14,164 nt of DNA from JBEGQX01 sp041180805. Lineage in GTDB: Bacteria; Planctomycetota; Planctomycetia; Gemmatales; Gemmataceae. Location: contig JBEGQX010000037.1 of assembly GCA_041180805.1 (NCBI GenBank), positions 1 through 14,164 of the forward strand, written 5' to 3'. Under the pieces are notes generated by a model. That model searched no databases, was not told the origin of the DNA, and saw nothing but the letters and a program-made list of their open reading frames with translations. The translations under genes and the position numbers were made by a program. Below, piece by piece: positions 1-6,695 of this stretch; the stretch's first letter is position 1, and each line of letters begins with the position of its first letter.

Positions 1-54
1 AAGGCCAGGGAGATTTCTAAGGGGCAAACCGAAGCAAAAAGCCATTACATACTT

Positions 55-261
55 ATGGAATCACCACAGAACCTAATCTCTCTGGAAGATTTGTTGAAAG
101 AACTGGAAGCCCGCCAAAAGCCTCCTTCAAAAATCAGGAAAATTCAAATCATTCTGGGAAAGCAAGACCCCGACAAAGATACCCCCCGGGTGCAACGAAT
201 TACGGATTGGGCCGAGGCCAAAAATATCGCCATCGACTTTTTGCCATTAGAGTCTGAGTAA
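55..261 (+). CDS. Small hypothetical protein (possibly the C-terminal end of a longer protein)
   Basis: Encodes 68 residues if it starts at the ATG at 55. It is charged and soluble, with no signal peptide or membrane segment; residues about 8-20 (SLEDLLKELEARQ) look helical. I do not recognise a family. The start is doubtful: no Shine-Dalgarno-like purine stretch precedes this ATG, and the same frame stays open back to base 1, so the gene may begin left of the window and this may be only its tail. Alternatively an upstream gene ends at the TAA at 18-20 (another frame, reading GQGDF-stop) and this is a separate small gene. It ends 3 bp before the next gene, so it is probably co-transcribed with the membrane protein and the propeller that follow. 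Its role is unknown. Confidence 0.5.
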   Translation: MESPQNLISLEDLLKELEARQKPPSKIRKIQIILGKQDPDKDTPRVQRITDWAEAKNIAIDFLPLESE

Positions 262-264
262 TCC

Positions 265-1575
265 ATGGCCAGTAAAATTTACATCATTGGTGAAACACAA
301 CTCTTTATCGAATTAAACCCATTTATAGATTGCAGGCAAATCAGAGAATTTTCAAAGGAATCAATATCCGGCTTGTTTCGTGAGGATGTCCATGGATTGT
401 TGATTGGTCATTATCCAAACTTTGAAGACCTAAAATTGCTTGATGAAAATCTGGGGCAATCCTTCCAGCCAATGGGCTTCCCTGTCTTTGTGTATAGCGG
501 AACCCGTGAACAAGATTCAGGCATGGTCAAAAATTCATGGGTTGAACTTGCCCCTGCGGCTGACAAAACACAAGTTGCTAAGTTGGTTCAAAACTACAAC
601 CTAAAAAAGGAAACGACCCATCGTTGGCTGATATGGGGAACCCTGTTTGCTTTGGTTGTTTTATTCTACCTTGTCCTTAAAGGTGCTGGATTATGGCTGC
701 CTTGGGGTTCGCTTGAATTAAGGGTCGCAAAATTCCTGGAACAGGATGATCCTCGAATTGAGGTTCGACTTAGTGGATCTTTGGACGATTTAATGGCCCG
801 AAAGGCAAAGCTGGAAAATTTAGCTAACGCAGTGGAACGGACTCTTTTGCCTGCTGATTTAAGTTATGTTTTGGCATCCAGAAAAAAGGAATGCGAAAGA
901 TACATCCAGTTGTTTAACGAACTTACCTCGCAACCTGCGCATCAATCTTTCAAGCAAATCGGGGAATTGGAAGTATTTGTAAAATCTTTACAGAACTTTG
1001 CAACTAGGTTCCCTGAACCCTGGCACAAAACCAGCGCTTACCTTTATTGGCAAAACCGGCTGAAGGTTGCGGAAGCGTACCAGTCTGCGTTTCAACAATT
1101 TCGCGCTGACTATGAAAGCAGAAGAAACCAACTGCTGAAGATTTACAAATTAGATGGCCTTCAACCCGCAAAGGAAATATTTTTGGAACCTTGGATGGAA
1201 GCCCAACAGAAGATTATTAAGGAACCTTGGTGCGATGCGGATACTTTCTTATCGCAATCTCATTTATCTGTGGTTTTGGAAATGCGTCTTTATATCCACC
1301 AATTGCAAAAGGATTTGCTTCAATTTTTTGAATGGATGAGATGCTTTCGTGAACTTCAAATTCCATCGGACGAACACAAGACCAAGATTCCCTTCCCATT
1401 TCCAACATTTAGCTCTTACCAATGGGATAGATTTTCCGCAGAACAACAAACTTTACTGAAAGATCTGGCTAAACCTTTATTGACCAAAATGCCTGAATTG
1501 AAGAAAACAGATCATGAAAAAGCCAATCAATTGGAATTATTCCAGAAGCTTCTAGAGAATCAGGCGAAAAAATGA
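265..1575 (+). CDS. Single-pass membrane protein of unknown function
   Basis: A 436-residue protein I do not recognise. Residues 1-115 form a probable cytoplasmic domain with alternating hydrophobic strands (KIYIIGE, GLLIGHY, FPVFVYSG) that could be a small alpha/beta fold. One clear transmembrane segment lies at about 121-139 (WLIWGTLFALVVLFYLVLK), preceded by basic residues (KK...HR), which favours N-in orientation. The remaining roughly 295 residues are highly charged and mainly helical, with few glycines (for example DDLMARKAKLENLANAVERT), like a long helical or coiled-coil domain that would then lie outside the cytoplasmic membrane. No catalytic motif is visible. The start ATG comes 3 bp after the preceding stop codon, and the stop overlaps the next gene's start in an ATGA, which indicates translational coupling with the propeller protein. 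A partner or scaffold of that propeller is an inference from context only. Confidence 0.8.
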   Translation: MASKIYIIGETQLFIELNPFIDCRQIREFSKESISGLFREDVHGLLIGHYPNFEDLKLLDENLGQSFQPMGFPVFVYSGTREQDSGMVKNSWVELAPAADKTQVAKLVQNYNLKKETTHRWLIWGTLFALVVLFYLVLKGAGLWLPWGSLELRVAKFLEQDDPRIEVRLSGSLDDLMARKAKLENLANAVERTLLPADLSYVLASRKKECERYIQLFNELTSQPAHQSFKQIGELEVFVKSLQNFATRFPEPWHKTSAYLYWQNRLKVAEAYQSAFQQFRADYESRRNQLLKIYKLDGLQPAKEIFLEPWMEAQQKIIKEPWCDADTFLSQSHLSVVLEMRLYIHQLQKDLLQFFEWMRCFRELQIPSDEHKTKIPFPFPTFSSYQWDRFSAEQQTLLKDLAKPLLTKMPELKKTDHEKANQLELFQKLLENQAKK

Positions 1576-3152
1576 TTGAACAACAACCCAGCATTCACCC
1601 CTTCAAGCAGCATCGTCTTCGAATTCCCCTGGTGGGAATGATTCTATTTTTTATTTCAATCACAGTGGCAATTTTTCTACATGAGGATTTTGCGCCATTT
1701 GTTCGCACTGCAGTCGTTTTCATCGGGGGTATGATTAGCCTACTGATCATTCTTGTCTGGTGGCTTTTCCTTTCAAGAATTGGATGGTTAATGCGTCTGG
1801 CAATTCTGGCAGCAGTGTTTGGGCTTTGGTTTGGCACTGTCTATGAGGTTGATTATTCCGGAGATGTGATACCAAAGATTGTATGGCGCTGGGAAAAACG
1901 GCGGGAACAAAAAGTGGCCGAGCATCGTAACCAGCAATCGGTGAAGGAATTACCGGAGGTAGACATTTCGATTGGCCCGGATGATTTTCCCAATTATCGC
2001 AACAGAAACCTGGACGCCGTGGCAACCGGCCCAAAACTCTGGACCAATTGGAAAGAACGCCTGCCACGAAAAGTATGGGCACAGCCTTCCGGTGCCGGCT
2101 ACTCTGGTTTTGCGACTGCCGGAAATTTGATTTTCACCTTGGAACAGCGTGGCCCGGATGAATTTGCTGTCGCTTATGACAAAGCTAGCGGTTCAGAACG
2201 CTGGAAATATTCTTGGAAGGCAAGGCACTTTGATCCCTTGGGTGGTGAAGGCCCCATGACAACACCCACCATTCATGAAGGGCTTTTATATTGTCTGGGT
2301 GGCACAGGCCACTTTGCGTGCTTGGATGCGACATCGGGCAAACCAATTTGGGAAAAAGAATTGCTTGAAGATAATGCGAACCTTCAATGGGGTATGAGCG
2401 GTTCCCCCCTTATATACAAAGATCTGGTCATAGTACACCCGGGAGAACAAGCTGGGAAAAATCTGAACCGGGAGATTCGAGCATTCGACCGCAAAACAGG
2501 CAAAATTGCCTGGCAGACCGGCAACAATCGAACTGGTTATTGTAGTCCCATGCTTGCCAACCTGCTTGGAAGGCAAATGCTACTGCTTTTCAGCGCCGTG
2601 GAAATTCTGGGACTTAATCCTGATACTGGCGAAAAACTTTGGGCTCATCCATGGACCACAAACCAGGGTATTCACGTTGCGCAACCTATTCCAATCGGCG
2701 ATGACAAGGTTTTCATCTCATCCAGCTATGGTGTTGGTTGCGGGTTATTACAGCTTAGCACTACAGGTGGCACCATCCAAAGCAAGGAACTTTGGCACAA
2801 TCTGCAACTTCGCAGTCGATTTAACAGCCCTGTTCTTCACAACAATTTTATTTATGGATTGGATGAGGGCATTTTGGTTTGCCTTGATCCCGTGACAGGA
2901 AGAAGAAAATGGAAAGGTGAAAGATACGGACAGGGACAGATTCTTCGCCAGGATGATTTAATAGTCATACAGGCGGAGAACGGCGACTTGGCCATCGTAA
3001 AAGCAAACCCCGAAGCTTTTGAACAGCTTGGCCGATTCAAGGCCCTTGGTGGCGATAAGACTTGGAATTGCCCAACCCTTGCGAATGGCTTTGCTTTTCT
3101 GCGAAACCACAACGAAATGGCCTGCTACGACTTGCGCCTGAATCAACCCTGA
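1572..3152 (+). CDS. Membrane-anchored PQQ-like beta-propeller protein (BamB-like fold)
   Basis: A 526-residue protein. Three hydrophobic segments at about 19-37, 45-66 and 72-91 anchor the N-terminus; with N-in topology the C-terminal domain would face the periplasm. After a charged linker comes DFPNYRNRNLD (138-148), resembling the 'FPxxRGPxRDG' opening of planctomycete PQQ-like propellers. Propeller blades are visible as repeated xxD-x-TG-xxxW units: AYDKASGSERW (201-211), CLDATSGKPIW (250-260), AFDRKTGKIAW (304-314), GLNPDTGEKLW (347-357) and CLDPVTGRRKW (437-447). These are the structural Trp-docking motifs of PQQ_2-type repeats. The residues that would bind a PQQ cofactor and metal in alcohol dehydrogenases are not evident, so a binding or scaffolding role is more likely than redox catalysis. 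Being BamB itself is unlikely: BamB is an outer-membrane lipoprotein without three TM helices. The start overlaps the previous stop (ATGA). The last 10 bp overlap the convergent gene. Confidence 0.88.
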   Translation: MIEQQPSIHPFKQHRLRIPLVGMILFFISITVAIFLHEDFAPFVRTAVVFIGGMISLLIILVWWLFLSRIGWLMRLAILAAVFGLWFGTVYEVDYSGDVIPKIVWRWEKRREQKVAEHRNQQSVKELPEVDISIGPDDFPNYRNRNLDAVATGPKLWTNWKERLPRKVWAQPSGAGYSGFATAGNLIFTLEQRGPDEFAVAYDKASGSERWKYSWKARHFDPLGGEGPMTTPTIHEGLLYCLGGTGHFACLDATSGKPIWEKELLEDNANLQWGMSGSPLIYKDLVIVHPGEQAGKNLNREIRAFDRKTGKIAWQTGNNRTGYCSPMLANLLGRQMLLLFSAVEILGLNPDTGEKLWAHPWTTNQGIHVAQPIPIGDDKVFISSSYGVGCGLLQLSTTGGTIQSKELWHNLQLRSRFNSPVLHNNFIYGLDEGILVCLDPVTGRRKWKGERYGQGQILRQDDLIVIQAENGDLAIVKANPEAFEQLGRFKALGGDKTWNCPTLANGFAFLRNHNEMACYDLRLNQP

Positions 3153-4999
3153 TGCGCGATTGCATCAAATAACTGGCCCAAATGCCTTCCATCTTTGGTA
3201 ATATCCAGCCCAATCAAGTTAGTTCCCTTTGCCACATCCGATTTCCAGCGGAATACCACGGGTACTGTAGCTGTGATTTCCGCTGCCACCATGGTTTCAA
3301 TAACAGATGGTTCAGCTTGAATTCCATCTGGCAAATCCAAAGTTACCTTGAAGGAAACAGGTTTTCTTTCAAAGTTTCTCAAGTGCAACCGTGCATTGGC
3401 CATGTTCTCACGGCCAGCGATGATCCGGTAAGGCTCAATTCGGACCCAATAGGGATCAAACATCCAGCGATAATCGGAATCCTTGCTGAATCTTTGAAAC
3501 ATATCCCTTAGTTTCACTGCGTTTTTCAGGTATCTATCGATGATTGGCCCGGTGTTCTCTATCACCCAGGAATGACCACCCAGTATTAAATCAGGCTTAA
3601 GCCGGGCAAGATACTCGCCCGCATAGATATAACTTTCCTCCAGGATACAACTATTTCGCGAGACCACGGCCTCATGCCCAGCCTGATTCGAATATTTAGA
3701 GGATCCAAAAAGATTGTCGCCCGTAAATGCGACTTTTTTGCCATCGACCACTCCATGCAGGCATAAAGCAAACTCAGTCTGCCCTGGCATCCAATCCACC
3801 TGAAACTCAAACCCGCGCCAGGCTATTTTTTCTCCATCTTGGAAAAGTTTATCAAAAAGTATGGAATCAATCCCCTTGCCATAGGTGTTCACCTGGGCAC
3901 AGTAATCAAAATGAAGTGGTCGCGAAACCGGAGGTGCCACCCGATCCATTGTCCAAAGCTTTGCACCATATTTTTCGCGAAGATAAAGTGCTTCCAGGCA
4001 ATGGTCGCCATGCATGTGGGTAACCACAAGGGCGTCAATCTGCTTCAAGCCGAGCCTGGCTTTCATGCCATCAAAGGCTTTGTCTAAGAATGCCCTCTGA
4101 AAAAGACCACAATCCACCACAAGGGCATGGCCATCATCCGCAATGATTATGTGGAAATTTGGCCAGAATTCTGGTCCCCGAAACTTGTAGATATGCTTCG
4201 AAACCTGCCAGACATGTGGCACAGAAGTGGGTCGACTAACCCTGTCCTGGTCAGCACCCGCGAAGGTACTTACTTCCCAACCACGAAGGTAGTGACCCGT
4301 GAATTTCCTCAAATCCTCCCTGAAAGCGGCTAATTGCCTGGCTGGATTCTGAATGACAGTTCCATGCGATGGGAACATGGAGGCAATTGGATAGCCCTCC
4401 AACTGACCAAGACTATTGTGGAGTGCGTATATGCCCTTGCCAAAACCATAATCCCATTCGCAATCAAACCAATGGTGCATCTTTCCGCCCTGCAACATGA
4501 CATCACCGGTAAAGGCAAGCCAGTTTCCGTTCTTTCTAAACAGATAAGACATCGAACCAGGACTATCACCAGATGTTTCCACACACCAAAACTCAATACC
4601 CGACCACTCAAAGTCATCCATCTTCTGAAAGCCACGGTCCAGCTTCAATGGTCGCACTGGCGGACGCACATAACTGGCACCATGCACGGTGAAGGCATCA
4701 CTTAGTGTAGGTGCCATCTTCCTAAAGGAAACAGGTTTTTCAAATAGAGGTCTTTCGCTTTCCGGACCGGCAAACTTGGCACCCAATCGACCCAGTTTTT
4801 CATGCCCCTGGCATTGTTCACGGTGATGATGAGTGAACAAAACCCATTCCACTGTTTTTACGCCAATGGTATTCAGGTATTCAGCAACCTTGCCTGTGCC
4901 GCAATCAATAAGAATCGCCTTATCCTTGTTACGAATCACATAAACATTGCAGGTATCCTGAAAAAGAAACACATCTTCAGCCACCTTTTGAAATTCCAT
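3143..4999 (-). CDS. Tandem metallo-beta-lactamase-fold protein with C-terminal beta-sandwich domain
   Basis: A 618-residue protein with two MBL-fold domains in one chain. Domain 1 (about 1-245): strand pattern NVYVIRNKDKAILIDCG, metal motif reading THHHREQ (about 56-62), then GDSPGS, FTGD and a terminal SHG. Domain 2 (about 260-490): HALVVDCG, the canonical THMHGDH (about 327-333), then MPGQTEF, FTGDNLF and GGHSW. Domain 1 departs from HxHxDH (D to E, H to Q) and has D where the 'PGHT' histidine normally sits, so it is probably degenerate. Domain 2 keeps the first motif but has Q in place of that third histidine. The last roughly 90 residues (LHLRNFERKPVSFKVTLDLP onward) read like an Ig-like beta-sandwich. 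No signal peptide is seen. I chose the ATG at 4999 because GGAAGGG lies 7 nt upstream; a TTG at 5035, right after the upstream stop, would add 12 residues. Last gene of the leftward operon; substrate unknown, hydrolase activity inferred from the fold. Confidence 0.87.
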   Translation of the reverse strand: MEFQKVAEDVFLFQDTCNVYVIRNKDKAILIDCGTGKVAEYLNTIGVKTVEWVLFTHHHREQCQGHEKLGRLGAKFAGPESERPLFEKPVSFRKMAPTLSDAFTVHGASYVRPPVRPLKLDRGFQKMDDFEWSGIEFWCVETSGDSPGSMSYLFRKNGNWLAFTGDVMLQGGKMHHWFDCEWDYGFGKGIYALHNSLGQLEGYPIASMFPSHGTVIQNPARQLAAFREDLRKFTGHYLRGWEVSTFAGADQDRVSRPTSVPHVWQVSKHIYKFRGPEFWPNFHIIIADDGHALVVDCGLFQRAFLDKAFDGMKARLGLKQIDALVVTHMHGDHCLEALYLREKYGAKLWTMDRVAPPVSRPLHFDYCAQVNTYGKGIDSILFDKLFQDGEKIAWRGFEFQVDWMPGQTEFALCLHGVVDGKKVAFTGDNLFGSSKYSNQAGHEAVVSRNSCILEESYIYAGEYLARLKPDLILGGHSWVIENTGPIIDRYLKNAVKLRDMFQRFSKDSDYRWMFDPYWVRIEPYRIIAGRENMANARLHLRNFERKPVSFKVTLDLPDGIQAEPSVIETMVAAEITATVPVVFRWKSDVAKGTNLIGLDITKDGRHLGQLFDAIAHQG

Positions 5000-5006
5000 A
5001 AAAGCA

Positions 5007-5013
5007 CCCTTCC
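5007..5013 (-). promoter_or_regulatory. Ribosome binding site deciding the MBL gene start
   Basis: On the minus strand this reads GGAAGGG, separated by 7 nt (TGCTTTT) from the ATG at 4999. It supports that ATG over the in-frame TTG at 5035, which directly follows the stop codon of the upstream gene and would have its Shine-Dalgarno inside that gene. Confidence 0.6.
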
Positions 5014-5035
5014 GGCTAACATTGGACAGGAACAA

Positions 5036-5935
5036 CTAGCCTGAAAGCCTGGCAAGGTGGTCATAAGATGACTTCATGACTTTCAGGGCATCGTAATCTG
5101 GTTTTGAGGAAATCATGGAGCTGATTTCGCAGTTAACATCTCCATGGAAACCCATTTCGTTTAGTTTTTCAAAAAGTGATTTATAGTCCATCTTGCCGGT
5201 GGCACCGGGGTAATCAAACTGCACCTTGCCATCCTTTTCAAATGCATCCTTGATGGCAACATGAGCAAGATAAGGCTGAGCCTTTTTTAACTCTTCGTAA
5301 ATATCAATCCCCCGGAACATGAGATGGCTTGGATCATAAACGATCTTTAACCAGGGTGATTTAATATTTTCGATCAGTGTAACAGCCTGGCTTGGCAAGG
5401 TCATGGCACCAAACCTGTGCGGTTTAATGGCTAACACCACCTTATGCGCCCCTGCAATATCCGCCCAAACTTTCAAGGTGGCTTCGTTCAATGGCCTCAG
5501 CTTATCAAAATCTCCTCCTCCCAGAACAGTTTGCAATAATGGAGGTTTTTGCGGGTTCAATTCAACGGCGAGCTTGCAAGCCAGTTGAACTCTTTTTTCA
5601 AGAGCTTTGGCCTGTTTGGAATCTGTGGTTGGAACCAAATGCTCCATAAGAGCTGTAAGCTTAAGTTTTGATTTTAGGATTTCCTCCCTAATCTTTTTTC
5701 TTGAATTGTCATCCAATTTGGTGGGTTCGGTGGGCCAGCCTGGCAAAAGACAAAGCTCAAGGGATTCAAAACCGACACCCCTAATTTCACGAATGGCATC
5801 CGTGGGATCAAAGTTTTTCATGGCGTAAGTGCTATAGCCAAATGTGAAGGCCCTTTTTTCAGCAAGAGCATTTCCACAAGCTAACTGGGTTGCCTGAAAC
5901 CCACAAATTGCCAAAAAGTTTCTTCGACCAAGCAT
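5036..5935 (-). CDS. Tat-exported sugar phosphate isomerase/epimerase-like TIM-barrel protein
   Basis: Encodes 299 residues from the ATG at 5935. The N-terminus MLGRRNFLAICGF is a twin-arginine signal (RRxFL) followed by a hydrophobic stretch and a plausible cleavage site after NALA (22-25), so the mature protein is probably exported folded. The rest matches the xylose isomerase-like TIM-barrel family (AP_endonuc_2): FTFGYSTYAMK, GFESLEL, a beta strand ending AIKPHRFG (169-176), YDPSHL (200-205), AHVAIKD (224-230) and NCEISS (268-273). In epimerases such as D-tagatose 3-epimerase the metal ligands are Glu, Asp, His and Glu; here D201, the nearby histidines and E270 are present, but K171 occupies the usual place of the first Glu. 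A GTG at 5959 would add 8 residues and overlap the upstream stop, but puts the RR motif further from the N-terminus, so I prefer the ATG. It sits between the DJ-1 gene (13 bp upstream) and the MBL gene. The sugar substrate cannot be inferred. Confidence 0.87.
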   Translation of the reverse strand: MLGRRNFLAICGFQATQLACGNALAEKRAFTFGYSTYAMKNFDPTDAIREIRGVGFESLELCLLPGWPTEPTKLDDNSRKKIREEILKSKLKLTALMEHLVPTTDSKQAKALEKRVQLACKLAVELNPQKPPLLQTVLGGGDFDKLRPLNEATLKVWADIAGAHKVVLAIKPHRFGAMTLPSQAVTLIENIKSPWLKIVYDPSHLMFRGIDIYEELKKAQPYLAHVAIKDAFEKDGKVQFDYPGATGKMDYKSLFEKLNEMGFHGDVNCEISSMISSKPDYDALKVMKSSYDHLARLSG

Positions 5936-5948
5936 GAGAATTACCCGG

Positions 5949-6521
5949 TTATTTGCCACGAGCCTTTATCAGCATTTCCACAAAAGGTTTCATGAAATAG
6001 GGGTTATCGTGCCAGGTTCTACCGGAAATCAGGTTTCCATCGATCACACACCGGTTGTTTTCATAGGTTCCACCAAAAGAAGTTATGTCCAGCGCGCATT
6101 TCGCTACCGTGGTGCATTTACGCCCCTTAAGGCAACCAGCGGCAGCCGCGATTTCCACACCATGGCAAACCATCGCCACAGGTTTGTTCTTTTCAAAAAA
6201 GTGCCTGGTAATCTTTAAAAGATTTTCATCATAGCGAAGGTATTCGGGGGCCCTGCCGCCAGAAAGAAACAATCCCGCATACTCCTCTACCTTCACATCT
6301 CGGAAAGCAACGGTAGCCTTCACATGATAGGCAGGTTGTTCCCGGGTAATATCCCAGGGGATAACCACATCTGGGGGAATTTCATGCATAACCCCGTGGT
6401 AAACCCGGGCTTCCGGGCCGGCAACAATCACCTCGAAATCATCCTCTGCCAGCCGAAAAATTGGATAGTAAGTATCCAAAACCTCTGTGCCATCACCAAT
6501 GGGCATTAAAACCTTTGCCAT
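5949..6521 (-). CDS. DJ-1/PfpI family protein
   Basis: A 190-residue protein of the DJ-1/PfpI (class I glutamine amidotransferase-like) superfamily, full length for the PfpI group. The nucleophile elbow is AMVCHGVEI (116-124), with Cys119 followed by His120 as in the PfpI/YhbO type. The conserved early acid is Glu13 in PIGDGTEVLD. The glycine-rich turn GLFLSGGRAPEYL (83-95) is also typical. Members act as deglycases, glyoxalases, chaperones or proteases, and sequence alone does not choose among them. There is no signal peptide, so it is probably cytoplasmic. The ATG at 6521 has AAAGGAAA on the minus strand about 6-8 nt upstream. It is the first gene of the leftward operon, followed 13 bp later by the Tat-exported TIM-barrel protein. 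A role in handling reactive sugar products or carbonyl stress alongside the isomerase is an inference from context. Confidence 0.9.
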   Translation of the reverse strand: MAKVLMPIGDGTEVLDTYYPIFRLAEDDFEVIVAGPEARVYHGVMHEIPPDVVIPWDITREQPAYHVKATVAFRDVKVEEYAGLFLSGGRAPEYLRYDENLLKITRHFFEKNKPVAMVCHGVEIAAAAGCLKGRKCTTVAKCALDITSFGGTYENNRCVIDGNLISGRTWHDNPYFMKPFVEMLIKARGK

Positions 6522-6695
6522 CGCATGTTTCCTTTAAATAATAAAAATCTGTAGTACTGATAAGTTAACAGGCAATTTGGGCCATGGATAACAGAAAACA
6601 TCATGCCAAAACAAGTCGCTGTAAAAACACTTTAATTTCCCAGTCGATTGGGTTTAGAATGAATTGATCGTTGAAAGTACCCAAGGGAATAACCC
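6522..6695. promoter_or_regulatory. Divergent promoter region between the DJ-1 operon and the sulfatase pair
   Basis: These 174 bp separate two head-to-head transcription units and must hold both promoters. The region is AT-rich, but I cannot fix convincing -35/-10 pairs on either strand. An inverted repeat TTGGGT (6648-6653) / ACCCAA (6679-6684) with a 25-nt spacer ends against the sulfatase Shine-Dalgarno-like AAGGGA (6683-6688), 7 nt before the ATG at 6696. It could be an operator or a leader hairpin, but the arms are short and may be chance. Confidence 0.5.

Noticed and set aside
1572..3152. Calling the propeller BamB
   Set aside because: BamB is an outer-membrane lipoprotein; this protein has three N-terminal TM helices and no lipobox.
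4330..4705. Open frames of about 100-120 codons on both strands inside the MBL gene
   Set aside because: Shadow frames: they lie wholly within a gene with clear MBL motifs, lack Shine-Dalgarno sequences and resemble no family.
6648..6684. Regulatory hairpin TTGGGT/ACCCAA before the first sulfatase
   Set aside because: Six-bp arms with a 25-nt spacer are easily found by chance; noted only within the divergent promoter entry.
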